This document shows positions 1-10,635 of a stretch of 64,000 nucleotides of DNA, one piece after another; position 1 is the stretch's first letter; every line of letters begins with the position of its first letter. Origin of the DNA: Trametes villosa (taxonomy: Eukaryota > Basidiomycota > Agaricomycetes > Polyporales > Polyporaceae); NCBI GenBank assembly GCA_002964805.2, contig PUDQ02000083.1, forward strand, positions 1 through 64,000, in the 5' to 3' direction. The notes under the pieces are model-generated. The model saw nothing but the letters and a program-made list of their open reading frames with translations. It made no database searches and was not told the origin of the DNA. Position numbers and translations under genes: made by a program.

Positions 1-877
1 ATACACTGATGCATTCCTCCAGTGGGTGCCCGCCGTTCCGTTTATCCTCACCCTTGCCGCCGACTGGCTGCTTGCCGGAACACTCATACGCTTTCTCCAC
101 CAGAGCCGAACCGGTATGCGGCAGTACGTCCTCTCTTCTCCTTACGTTGCGGTAGCAGATCAAAGATTTACCTTTGATCTCTCTAGCACAAACTCGATCT
201 TGAACACGCTCATCATATATACAGTCAACACCGGTGCGGTAGCTTTCGCCTCATCTCCGCTATGTGGCCCCCGCTCACTGGACATCCCTGGTAGGGCTTC
301 TGACAAGGTAACGATTACCCCTCGAACCGTAGCCAATATGCGCCCCACTCATCTGTGCCATCTAGCACGTTTGGCATCCTATCGGTGGTCTTCGTATGTC
401 TTCTGCTAGGCGGCGAATGATCCCAATCACACAGCTGACATATCCATCGATATCTTCTGCGATATAGGCGATGATTCCGTCCTCGAACAAGTTTATGACC
501 GTCGCGCTCAATTTGCCCACTATCAACTGTAAGTCGCCGGCTGCTCACGGCCTCTATTTTCCTCCCATCACGATGTGCCGGTACCAGTTCTGACGTCCGC
601 GCGACAGGCTACACCAACTCCATGCTCGCTGTGTATGTTGTTCCTGTCTCGAGCTCTCCCTAAGCCGCTGATCGCACTGCTCCCTCTACCCAGCCTGAAC
701 TCCCGTCGCGCCCTCGCAGACCGCGCGTGCGCGGTCGCCGACGACCTCGGGGCCTTGGGCATGGCTGCGAGTCCAAGCTGGAGCGTGCGTCCGGGTCGAC
801 CTTCGCTCTCGTACGATTCCCGATCGGTCGTCTTTCGACCGGCGCCGGCCTCCGACGTAGAATCGCGGTGTGAGTGA
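1..877 (+). CDS. DUF6534 membrane protein, copy A (5' end outside window)
   Basis: This is the 3' part of a multi-pass membrane protein of the DUF6534 family, which is expanded in Agaricomycetes and has no known function. The first visible exon (to 123) encodes a hydrophobic segment ending in the family signature FLHQSRTGMRQ. The next exon, 187-233, encodes TNSILNTLIIYTVNTG. Further exons near 480-533 (KFMTVALNLP) and 612-630 (YTNSMLAV) give the last membrane segments. The last exon starts near 694 with LNSRRAL and gives a cytosolic tail ending at TGA 875-877. The gene is the first of three tandem paralogues and is convergent with a degraded copy of the Ser/Arg-rich gene. Family assignment is firm; the middle exon joins are approximate. 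Confidence 0.75.
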
Positions 878-929
878 GGCAAGCGAGAGCGGGTACGGGC
901 TCGAGGGGAGCTAATTGTAAGGCGTCGGG

Positions 930-1480
930 ATTTGGCGTGATCCTGAGGCTAATAGAGGCTGACGGGTCTGCACAGAAGATGAGGCGTAGCGTGCCATACT
1001 GTGGTGGTCAAGAACTAGTGCATCATTTGCCAGCGCGTCAATATCATGCGAGTCGAACATCGCAATCGGCTTCGTGTTTCGCCCCCGCCCACGAAGGTTT
1101 CCATGCCTCTCCTGTACCCTTCGTGGAATGATCAATACTTACCGTACTGCAATAACAATCGACGGGCTCGTCGATGCGGGCGCGCCGAGGCTATCTCAGC
1201 CGTGTAACGCTGCTTCTCTCCGCATGGTATACGGTTTTCCCAGGCAGCTCGACGTCGGAGGGCGCGCCGGTCTCCCCGTTGTCAAGATCCATCCTGCCGA
1301 TCGCTGAAGGAGTTGGAGAAGATGGCCAATGGTCGGAGGTATGCTACCGCCACCGAGGGTGCGCTTTCGCCCTTTGTCGCGCGGAGACCTAGATTCTTGT
1401 ACGAGCGAAGGTGCGTCTTCCCAAGCCTCTTGCAGGCTGTACTCGCCTTCGTGCGCTACGTGTGAGAGTCAGGTGGCGTC
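930..1480 (-). pseudogene. Degraded copy 1 of the Ser/Arg-rich gene found intact at 8090-9118
   Basis: Read on the minus strand, this stretch resembles the C-terminal half of the intact gene at 8090-9118. Matching markers include gacgtcggag at 1251 (intact copy 8525) and the run around ggagttggagaagatgg near 1308 (intact copy 8588). Relative to the shared flank that ends at 960 here and 7820 there, about 410 bp of coding sequence is missing, and no long frame survives. It lies at the same place behind DUF6534 copy A as the intact gene lies behind copy C, so it is a relic of the same duplication unit. Confidence 0.7.
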
Positions 1481-2178
1481 GAGCGGAGGCACGTTGTCGG
1501 CGTAGCCGTGGGCGCTAATCACCGCCTTGCTGTGCGCCATGGCGTATTCGCCCGCTCGAGTCTTGTCCTCCGCCAGTTGGACGGAAGCAATCAGCTGAGG
1601 AAAGACTCGCGTATCCGACGCAGAGAACACGCCGAATCCACGCAGGTACGCTTCTTATTCCCCTCCGAGTTGGAGGATGTCTTCTCAGCATGGCATCCTA
1701 GGATGGGGGTTGCACCGCAACATAGCTTTGGGGATGACCACGTCAATGGCCCGCACGGGATAGTTTACTGACCGGTAGGTATCGACCTTCTTCCCCCCTA
1801 CGTGCAGCACGCTTAACGCTTCCTTTCCCAACCGCGTCCTAGCCCATAGGGAAGAACATCAATGCGCGTGTGTTAGGGCTCGCACATCACGGACTCACCA
1901 CGTTCCTGTCATCAACATCCGATAATATTCGACAGCCTGTGTGGCGGTCGCCATGCCTCACGTTTAATTTCCGTGTTGAAACGGCCATGGGTATGTTAAC
2001 TGATGATAATTTTATGGAAGCATTGCTCCGCAGCTGAGCATCGGACGCTGGCAGACCCTGGGGGCATATCAACCGACCTACGGACGGAGACTCTTCGACA
2101 GCCTCTGCACGCTCGGGTGTCCTCTCTACGCTTGCCACAACTATGACTACCTCGATGAACTCGCCCGCCATCGAAGCC
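1481..2178. other. Spacer and promoter region of DUF6534 copy B
   Basis: No gene is seen. Parts match 4880-5600: a shared block containing acggaagcaatcagct (about 1580 and 4990) and another around ttttatggaagcatt (about 2010 and 5437). It is therefore the upstream part of the same duplication unit and probably contains the promoter of copy B. Confidence 0.6.
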
Positions 2179-4341
2179 ATGCCGATTTTAAGCATAGAGC
2201 ATACCCTCGGCGCCATCTTCCTTGGCACATGCTTTGGTCTCACGTGCGTCTACGGCGGCTCAACCAACTTAGGCCGGCGGAATCGGCGTTCGCAGACACT
2301 CAAACATCCAGCGCAGGTTATATGGGATGGCGGCTTGTCAGACGTATCGCTATTTCCGCCAGTACACCTCGGACGATCGGATACTCAAGTTGACGGTATG
2401 TCCGCGATGCTCTCATTGTCACCCCTGCTCACAGATTGTTAGGTCCTCAGCTTATTGTTAGTGCGCTCTTGCGCATAAGGGCCCGGTTCGACGAACACTA
2501 ACGGGATCCTAGCCTAACAGACACGCTACATGCCGCGATATGTGTACACATCTGGTATGCTTTAACCTCCGTCGTCCCGCGACGACTCGAGCGCGGGGTC
2601 GACACCACTAACATTCCGGAAGCTACTACTATCTTGTCGCGAGCCACGACCATGACTCGGCCTTGGCTTACGGAGTCTGGTACGTTGATTCTTTCAAGGC
2701 TCGCTGCGTGGAGGTGTGACTGACGACCGGATTCTCTAGGTCCTTGAGCGTACGTTCTAGATCCCCTGATAATATGTACAACTGAAACTGAACCTACAGC
2801 GCAGATTCTCCCTATTCCGACTGTGAGCGCTCCTTCCTGACTCACAGCGTACGTTCCTTACAATATGTTTTCCGCCTTAGCAAATCATCGGCACCATTGT
2901 CGAAGCGTAAGTGCTTCCACCCGGTAGGGTATAACTGGTTACATGATGGTCTGACTGTTCCCAGATTCTACCTCCGACGCCTCCGCCTCCTATCTATTCG
3001 ACTTGGCGCGTTATCAACCCCCGTAGTGGAACATAGAAGCACCTTAGTACAAGCCATCGTGGTGGGTGCACTCTCTTGCCCACACTATCTCGCGCGCTCA
3101 TCGTGGGCGTATCTCCAGGTCGTTTTGATGATATGCTCGATAGGTCGGTCGGCTACAATTCTACGTATCGTGATTTGTGTTGACCCGCTTCGGGATCCCT
3201 GCAGCGGCTGCGTTGGGTATGTCTACTTCCACTCGGCTACCGTATCAGGCATGAGCTAATCTCGCGGAAAGTCGTAACCGGTTTATGGTGAGTACCCTTA
3301 CATTTGCAGTACATGCCACGGAGGCTAACTGAAGGTACCTCTTCGTCAGCTTCGAAGCTCGCCTTTTCGCTCGCTGGTCCGAATACTATGTAAGTCGTGT
3401 CACGCTTGTCTGATGCGGTTCCGTAGGTTACCGGTTGACGCATTTCGCAAGTGGCTCCCGGCCATCCCGTTTGGCCTCACTCTTGGTGTGGACTGGATAC
3501 TCTCTGGTTCTCTCATACTCCTCTTTCATCAGAATAGGACTGGCATGCGACAGTGCGGATCTTCCGTCTCCCCACTGTTCCGTAAGACAAACTCATGAGG
3601 CAACCGCAACTTCTCTAGCACGAACACGCTCTTGAACACGCTCATAATATACACGGTCAACACCGGTGCGCTTGATTTCCCCTCTTATCTCTGATTATGT
3701 ATAGCTATCGCTCATGGGCCTTCTCTGGCAGGTCTACTGAACGGGTAGCGTCCAGTCTTCACCTTTTCAGCCCTCTGCACACCGTTGACCCAGACGCTTC
3801 AGCGCTTTCAGCATCTCAAGCTTAGTCTTCGTACGTCTCGTGCTCCGCTAGTTGCCATAGATTCGCTGCTCACCCGGCCTCTGATGTTGTCTTCGTTGTA
3901 GACGGTCATTATGCCTTCCAAGTTCATCTACGTTGCGCTCAATATGCCCGCTGCCAACTGTAAGTCGCGAGGACTTCATAAACCCTGTTCTCGTCCGAAC
4001 GCTGCGCGTCGGTGCTGATCATATCGCCTGCGCTATAGGCTACACAAACTCCATGCTCGCGGTGTACGCCCCTCCTGCCGCGCGCCTTCTACGGGTTGCT
4101 GATTGTATCGAAACGTCCACGTAGCCTGAACTCCCGCCACGCACATGAGGACCCCGCTAACCAGGAAGCGGTACAACTTGCGACTCTCGGCATGACTATG
4201 CCTTCAAGCTCAGGCATGTGCCTCACTCGATGGAGGCTCTCGTACGATCGCCGCGCGATCGTCTTTCGACCGGCATCCGATGCGGAGTCCCAGGGAGAGA
4301 CACAGAATGAGAGCGGGCACGTCGGGGAGAGTGGATGGTAC
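2179..4341 (+). pseudogene. DUF6534 membrane protein, copy B, probably inactivated
   Basis: Exons 2179-2243, 2317-2395, 2443-2456 (only 14 nt), 2513-2554 and 2623-2679 have exactly the lengths and phases of those in copy C. They encode an N-terminal anchor, QTYRYFRQY, TLHAAICVHI and a YYYLV segment. Later exons give FRKWLPAIPF, the NRTGMRQ signature, STNTLLNTLIIYTVNTG, KFIYVALNMP, YTNSMLAV and the cytosolic tail. In the exon beginning at 2805, both frames that are open in copy C are closed here (TGA 2838-2840 and TGA 2824-2826). The stop codon TAA of copy C (7781-7783) is TAC here (4339-4341), so the tail would read on to about 4458. Splicing around the damaged exon cannot be excluded. Confidence 0.65.
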
Positions 4342-4349
4342 GTGCCTAG

Positions 4350-4880
4350 ACCAGAAACGACTGTAAGGCGAATGGAGGCTGACAAGTTTGCCCAGAAGCT
4401 GAAGCGCCACGCGCTACGGGCTAGACATCATACGCATGTACGACAATGCCAATCGTAGTGAGCGCAGTCCGTATTACTGCTGCAAATCAGGCTCTCCAGA
4501 CTGAACTCTTGATCGACGGGCTCGTGCGCGGCGTCGTCGGCGTGGACACGTACTGCGTGCGCCGAGGCGCTTTCGGAGACACGGGTCTGCTTCCTGCCGC
4601 GAGACGTTTGTTCTGCAGGGACAGTGCGATGCCCGAGGGCGGTCTGGTTTCCCCGCCGTCAGCTTCACCCGTGCTGTTCGTCGAAGAGGCTAGAGACGAC
4701 GGGTGCCCCCTCTCCGAGTCGGTAGTATGAGGCTACTGTCACTGAGTGCGTGGCTCCGCGCTTTGCCGGGCGGGGCCTCTGACTTTTGCGCCGAGCCAAG
4801 GTGTGTCTTCTCGAACCTCTGTTAGGCAAGCCTTGTCTTCGCGCGCTTTTTGTGAGCGCGAGGTCGCGTTCAACAGGGGG
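4350..4880 (-). pseudogene. Degraded copy 2 of the Ser/Arg-rich gene
   Basis: This is a minus-strand relic like the one at 930-1480. The run gtgcgcggcgtcgtcgg at 4524-4540 matches gtacgcggtgtcgtcgg at 8421-8437 of the intact gene. The position relative to the common flank (ending 4380 and 7820) shows about 455 bp missing. Similarity continues through the region matching 8640-8720 (cgctttgccgggcgg near 4760). No intact reading frame remains. Confidence 0.7.
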
Positions 4881-5600
4881 GCGTTCAACGTACCGGCATG
4901 GCCGCTGGCGCCAATCACCGACGTGCTGTCAGCTCGTGCGACCGTGGACGATTTGCGAAACCACTCGCGTCTTGACCACCACCTGCTACACGGAAGCAAT
5001 CAGCTTGCGACCACCTCGTGGGTGCGGTGCCACGGGAAATCCTTGGAGCCACACAGGTACGCTGCTTCTCCTTCACTTCCGTGCTCGAGCCTTTGTTCTC
5101 GATAAGCATAGGATCATCAGAATGATATTGCACCGCCATACTTACAGGATTTGCACTGAGATGTCGATGACCGGCACAGGGAACTTCACCTACCGGGTGT
5201 ATGCCGCGCCCTCTCCTCCCCACGAACAACATGAGAAGTACTTCATTTGCTAGCCGTCGCCTGTGCTAACAGGGCGGAGTACCAACCTGGAGGTCAAATT
5301 TTCGTGCATCACAGACTCCCCACATGCTAATCACTGGCATCCGTTAATATTTCGCAGCTTACGCGGTGGGCACTGTGCCCCGAGTCAAACTTCCTGGCTA
5401 GAACTGCCGCAGACGCCGCGACACTGGACGATATCTTATGGAAGCATTACTGCGCAGTTGAACGTTGAGCGCTGGCGGTGTAAGTCGGAGGAGGGGAGTA
5501 TTAAACGGTTTGTGGACGGAGGGTTTCGACACGCTTGCGTCTCGCCTTTGGCCTTTCCACAACTACGAGTACCTCGACGCCCTCATTCACCGTCACAACC
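4881..5600. other. Spacer and promoter region of DUF6534 copy C
   Basis: No gene is seen. The stretch is similar to 1500-2178 upstream of copy B, so it is the left part of the third duplication unit and should carry the promoter of copy C. Confidence 0.6.
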
Positions 5601-7783
5601 ATGCCGATATCCACCTTGGAGCACACTCTGGGTGCCATCCTCCTCGGGACATGCTTTGGTCTTGTGTACGTCCGCGAAGACTGGAAGGATGGACGAGGTC
5701 ATGGTCTGTAACCGCTGAACCCTCATGTAGGCTATACGGTGTGACCGCCTTTCAAACGTACCGATACTTTCGTCTATACCCCTCGGACGCCGGAATCCTC
5801 AAGCTCACGGTATGTCTTTCGCCCTCTCGTTGCTATCGACTACTCACACGACCTCAGGTGTTAGTCGTATTGTGTGTAGTGTCAAATATCAAGGCCCAAT
5901 CTGGCGAACACTGACGGGAGAGCAGCTTGGCAGACACCCTTCATGCCGCGATCTGTGTTCATATCTGGTATGTTTCAACCCTGCTTTCAGTCGCATGAGC
6001 GCAACTAGACTGGTAACCAATAGCTACAACTACCTTGTATTGAGCCAAGGTGATCTCTTCGTTTTGGTATCCGTATCCTGGTACGTTGGTCACTGGGCTC
6101 TCGGTATGAAGTCGTAACCGACGCTTCGGAACGGTTCCTTCAGGTCCTTGAGTGTACGTTCTATATCCTCCACCAAGATGCGGAATTGAGTTCTAACCCG
6201 GGGCACAGATTCTCCCCCTTGTTACTGTGTGTAGCCCATTATGCTTCGCAGTGTACGTTACTCACAAGATGTCCCTTTTCCAGCAAATCATCGCCACCGT
6301 CGTCGAAGGGTAAGAGTAGTGCCTCTAGCGATCAAGCACAACGTTGACTAAAATCTCGACTCGCCCGAGCCAGGTTCTATCTTCGGCGCATCTATATCAG
6401 CAAGTAGTATAAGGCTCCTCTTCCAGGCCATTCGATCTAACGGCCTTCATACTTTGTAGTAGGACATACGAGTATCTTCGTGCAGGCCTTCGTGGTGCGT
6501 CCGTTCTCCTATAGACAGCGTCTCGCACGTTCATCATACTGTATTCCCAGGTCGTTCTGATGCTGGGCGCGATAGGTCGGCTCCCTCCGTGCTTCTGTAC
6601 GGTCGTTTGTACTTACCCGTTTCTTCTCTGCTTAAGCGGGATCGTTGGGTACGTCTGCTTCTACCTCGATACCTTGTCTAAGCTGAGCTAACCTCGCGGG
6701 AAAGTGGTCACTGCCAAAAGGTGAGTACACTTCCGCCGACAGTACACGACACAGAGGCGACATGAAGACTCCTCCTCATCAGTTTCGAGACGCGTCTATT
6801 CTCCCGGTGGTCCGAATACTACGTAAGTCGCCCCGCGCTTGTACTATGTGGTCGTTCAGGGTATACACTGACACATCTCGCAAGTGGCTCCCGGTCATCC
6901 CGTTTGCCTTCAACCTTGGCGCGGGCTGGATACTCTCTGGTTCTCTCATCCTCTTTCTCCATCAAAGCAGGACCGGCATGCGGCAGTACGCTTTCTCTAT
7001 GTCCTGACTTCTCATGACCGACTCATTGAGCGGCGGCCGTAACCTCTATAGCACAAACTCGCTTTTGAACACTATTATCATATATACTCTCAACACCGGT
7101 ACGTTTGCCCTCCCCTCGTCTCCTAGGTCGCATGTGTGGTACAACTGTCACTCACGGACTATTCTCTGCCAGGACTCTTGAACGGGTGGGGCGAGCCCGC
7201 ACAGTCTCATCTCATCGGCGCCCTACTGATCCAGAGACGTCAGCACGTTCACTATCATGAACTTGGTCTTCGTACGTATCAAGCTCTCCAGCTCGCCATA
7301 GCGCCGCCCTCAACTGAGTCCCGATTTCGTTCCATGTCAGGCGGTAGTCCAGCCCTCGAACTTGATCTACATCGCGCTCAACATGCCCGCTGTCAACTGT
7401 AAGCTGCGGGCTTTTCGCACGCCCCGCTTTCCTCCCGACGCGGCACACCAATACTGATCCTATTGCCTACGCTCCAGGCTTCACCTGCTCCATGCTCTCC
7501 GTGTACGTCCCCGTTGCCCGTACCATCTCTCAAAACCACCTCACCGAACCCCTGGCGCAGTTTGAACTCCCGCAAGACCCTCAGGAACCTCGCGTGCGCG
7601 GTCGTTGACGACCTGGGGGCTCTGGGCATGACCGTTTCCTCAAGCTCGGGCGCGCGCATCGATGGACGGCCGCCCCCCGATTCGTTCATGCGCCACTCGA
7701 TTGCTTTTCGATCGTCGTTCGATGTCGAGTCGCAGCGTGAAGGTCAGGAGGAGAGTGGGCGCGTCGAGGAGAGCTCGTGGTAA
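5601..7783 (+). CDS. DUF6534 membrane protein, copy C
   Basis: This is a multi-pass membrane protein of unknown function. The start ATG 5601 gives MPISTLEHTLGAILLGTCFG, a hydrophobic N-terminus. Exons 5601-5665, 5731-5809, 5858-5871 (14 nt), 5926-5967, 6024-6080 and 6284-6309 are supported by identical exon lengths in copy B. They encode QTYRYFRLY, TLHAAICVHI, YNYLVLSQG and QIIATVVEG. A later exon (about 6860-6984) encodes SRKWLPVIPF and the HQSRTGMRQ signature. It is followed by the exon from 7051 (TNSLLNTIIIYTLNTG), then LIYIALNMP and the tail LNSRKTL to TAA 7781-7783. The exon or exons between 6110 and 6270 are ambiguous, because two frames are open. It looks like the least damaged of the three paralogues. 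Confidence 0.7.
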
Positions 7784-8089
7784 GCTTCTAGACTAGAAGC
7801 CCCTCAACCGAATGGAGGCTGACGAGCTCGCCTAGAAGCTGAGCGCCACGCGCTACATATCGTCGGCCAGGAAGTAGTGCATCATCCACATACACGTCAA
7901 TGTCATGCAAGCACCAGAAAGCGATGAAATCGATCACGCACGCGATCCGCCTTTCAATCACAGCGAACGAAGTTCGTATTACTGCTACTAATAACGTAGA
8001 CCACGACATGCTACACGCTACAATGTCCGTACAATACACCAAAACCAAAAGCTCGACCCGGAAAGCCACCACCCCCGCGTCACACGCCC
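7784..8089. other. 3'-3' intergenic spacer
   Basis: The genes on either side converge. Parts resemble 880-1080 (for example gtagtgcatcat near 7874 and actagtgcatcat near 1013), which helps define the duplication unit. No gene or RNA is seen. Confidence 0.6.
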
Positions 8090-9118
8090 TCACAAGTCCC
8101 GCTTGAGCCGCTCGTGGAGCTGGCGGCCGAAGTCGCGGTACCGCAGCTTCGTCTCCTTCACGTTAGTGGCCTTCGCGACGGCCGCGCTCGCCTCCGGCCC
8201 CAGCAGCTGCATCGCCTTGCTCTGCGACGCCAGGTCGCGCGCGCGCAGCCGCTTCGCCTTGCGCAGCCGCGCGCTCCCGCCGCTGCTCGGGCTGAAGTCG
8301 CTCCCGGGCGAGCTACCCGCCGCGGTGTCCGACCGCCATGACTTCGCCGAGAGAGGCGTGTGCGGCGTGCTCCGCTGCCAGCTCGCGACGCTCCGTCGAC
8401 TCTTGGCGCTCGGAGGACTTGTACGCGGTGTCGTCGGCGCGGACGCGCGCCGCACGCGCCGGGGCGTCTTGGGCGGTGCCATGCTGCTCCCCGGGGGGTC
8501 GCGCTCGTCTTGCCCTGACATCTCGACGTCGGAGAGCGCGCCGGGCTCCCCGCCGTCCAGATCCATCCCGTGACGATCGTCGAAGGGGTTGGAGAAGACG
8601 GGCGGAGGTACGCTTCCGCCGCTGAGGGTGCGCTTTCGCGCTTTCCCTGGCGGAGCCTTCCCGAGACGGAACGGCCCGAGGAGAGTCTTGCCCAGCCGCT
8701 TGTAGGCCTTCTTCACCCTCGGGCGCTTAGACGAGGAGGTGCTGAGGAGCGGGGCGCCGTCGTCGCTCATGGTGGCATCCGGCGCGTAGCCACGGCTCGT
8801 GTCGCGGAGAGACAACGATGAAAGGTTGAGTTGTGAGAGGGAGGCCCTCCGCCCATCTGCGCCGTGAGAAAAGCCACTGACATCTGAGCGGGTGGCGTAT
8901 CGCAGGTCGCTCTCCCCCATGTTAAGATCCTCGTCGCACAACGAGAATCCCAAGACCCGCGCAGCCTTCTTGCCGGAACGGCGCCGCCTGGGGGCGTCGT
9001 GATCCATGGTGTCTTCCACGTTCGGCGACGAGGGAGCGGAGGGTAAGAAGGAATCCTCCTCCATACACTGGCCGTAGATGTCTTGCGCCTCGCGGTTGAA
9101 GAGAGGAGAGGAAGGCAT
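8090..9118 (-). CDS. Ser/Arg/Pro-rich disordered orphan protein (342 aa)
   Basis: This is a single-exon frame of 342 codons starting at ATG 9118. I do not recognise a family. The protein is low-complexity and probably disordered, with many Ser, Pro, Arg and Lys residues. Basic clusters such as RRRRSGKKAAR (about residues 44-54) look like nuclear localisation signals, and many SP/TP sites could be phosphorylated. The last 60 residues (KATNVKETKLRYRDFGRQL) look more ordered and may be a short helical domain. A TATA-like element lies at 9231-9237. Two degraded copies sit upstream in the tandem array, so this is the only surviving copy. A nuclear role is inference. Confidence 0.65.
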   Translation of the reverse strand: MPSSPLFNREAQDIYGQCMEEDSFLPSAPSSPNVEDTMDHDAPRRRRSGKKAARVLGFSLCDEDLNMGESDLRYATRSDVSGFSHGADGRRASLSQLNLSSLSLRDTSRGYAPDATMSDDGAPLLSTSSSKRPRVKKAYKRLGKTLLGPFRLGKAPPGKARKRTLSGGSVPPPVFSNPFDDRHGMDLDGGEPGALSDVEMSGQDERDPPGSSMAPPKTPRRVRRASAPTTPRTSPPSAKSRRSVASWQRSTPHTPLSAKSWRSDTAAGSSPGSDFSPSSGGSARLRKAKRLRARDLASQSKAMQLLGPEASAAVAKATNVKETKLRYRDFGRQLHERLKRDL

Positions 9119-9230
9119 TATGAAAGTGTACGAGTACGACTAGTAGGCGTCCGGCGCCGAGAGGGTGTAGGGATGCGTGGTTAGTGGTAGAGGTGAGAGG
9201 GGTGCCGTATTGCAGCCATGTGGCCGAGGA

Positions 9231-9237
9231 TTTTATA
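9231..9237 (-). promoter_or_regulatory. TATA box of the Ser/Arg-rich gene
   Basis: Read on the minus strand the sequence is TATAAAA, about 115 bp upstream of the ATG at 9118. The spacing suits a fungal promoter with a 5' leader of about 80 nt. Confidence 0.5.
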
Positions 9238-9529
9238 TGCAGCACAAGTGTCGCGTATGAAAGGCTTCTGGGAGGATCATGAGTCGATTGGTTCTTTCTT
9301 CGAGGACAAACGCGGGGAGGTGAAGAGAGGCGGTGTGGCACCAGTAGTGTTGCCGCAGGACAATCCACGTATCCCTTTGTATCCTGGCCGTAATTCTCAT
9401 CCGGTGTTAGAACTAATTGCCGGTAAGTACGCTTCAAGACGAGACATAACCGTCCTCATGCGATGGTGAAGGCCGGATGCATTCGATTGGTGCTCGATGA
9501 TGATGGGAATGGAGGAAAAAAGAGAGCGA

Positions 9530-9624
9530 TGCCACATACCCGGGTCGAACGAGTGACCTCCCCATAGCCCAACGCTCTGAAGCTTGGTACAAGTGGGGCG
9601 CGCATACCACTACGCCAATGCGGC
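9530..9624 (-). tRNA. tRNA-Thr (TGT), with intron
   Basis: The minus strand folds as a tRNA. The acceptor stem pairs GCCGCAT with ATGTGGC, with discriminator A. The T arm is ACTCG-TTCGACC-CGGGT, and the anticodon stem pairs CCCCA with TGGGG. The loop CTTGTAA gives anticodon TGT after removal of an intron of about 22 nt between positions 37 and 38. A run of six T (plus-strand positions about 9516-9521) follows as the RNA polymerase III terminator. Identity rests on the anticodon read by eye. Confidence 0.8.
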
Positions 9625-10238
9625 AACTAACGGCACCAGCATGCAAAACAATATCGTCATATTTTTCAATCCCTCACACGGACAGCGCAGATCTAGATTG
9701 CATCTAGATTTCTCTTCATTTAGACCGCCGGCGGTAGCGCCCTGGTAGGACCCAGACCTTCCTCCTCATTCCCTGACCTTGACCCCGTGGGTGTTCATAA
9801 CCTCGCAGTCTGTACCAGATTCACCGTCTTACCAGCTCATCACAGCTCGCCTGCGACGCAATATGTCGTGATAAAGGTTGGCAGCATAGAGCGGCTGCGT
9901 ACTACAACACATGAACGCCACCCGTGCTCTGGAACGCATCGCGATACAAATGATCACCTGCTACCCCATGCCGCGCTCACGGCGGATGGTCTTTCTCAGG
10001 CCACGGCTATTCTAGCTCCTGTCCAGAGGGGTCTCCTGACGGTCCGTCGCTCGCCTGCGCCCCCGTGAATTGATTGTGTGGGGCCCCAGGATCACCTACA
10101 TAACGGCGGCGCAGCGAGGAAGTGGTCGTTACCACCCCGCTCAACCGTCCGCTCAACCACCTCAGTCTCCCACAGAGCTCCTCTACCACTCGCCCAAATC
10201 TTCACTACCGCCGTTCTCAGCTCATTCAGCCGCTCGCG
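9625..10238. other. Intergenic spacer before COX8
   Basis: No gene is recognised. The right end should hold the promoter of the COX8-type gene. Short frames here lack family features. Confidence 0.5.
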
Positions 10239-10635
10239 ATGTCTCCGCTCGCCAGGACCTCCGCCTCCACCCTCCGCGCCTCCCTGAAGCGCACCCCTCA
10301 GCAGGCGCGGGCCTTCGGCCTCCACCACTCCCCGGAGCACGTCGCGCACACCGTAAGCCCCGCCGCTCTCTACCCGCGCGCTCCGCAGAGCGTCCGAGGA
10401 CGTGTGGACTGGGGCTGACCTCCGCCCTGCCCCACCCTAGAACATGCCCTTCACGTACAACAACCGGCGGAAGTTTGCGACGCGCTACGCGGGTGCGGCG
10501 GTCACGTTCTTCGCGGTGCCCTTCATCGCCGCGGGCTACCAGCTGTGAGTGTCATGTCCGGATTGCGCGCGAGATGGCACGCCGGAGCTCATCCAGGACG
10601 ACGACGACAGGCGCAAGTCTAGCGGCGCGGTTTAA
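10239..10635 (+). CDS. COX8: Cytochrome c oxidase subunit 8 / VIIc type
   Basis: This is a small nuclear-encoded subunit of mitochondrial complex IV. Exons 10239-10352, 10441-10544 and 10611-10635 encode 80 residues. An Arg/Ser/Ala-rich presequence (MSPLARTSASTLRASLKR) fits mitochondrial import. The mature part has the family pattern NMPFTYNNRRKFATRY followed by one membrane helix (AVTFFAVPFIAAGYQL). Without the last intron the protein would stop right after QL. With it, the C-terminus becomes LRKSSGAV, close to the LKKSGAF-type end of yeast Cox8. I therefore prefer the three-exon model. Confidence 0.82.
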
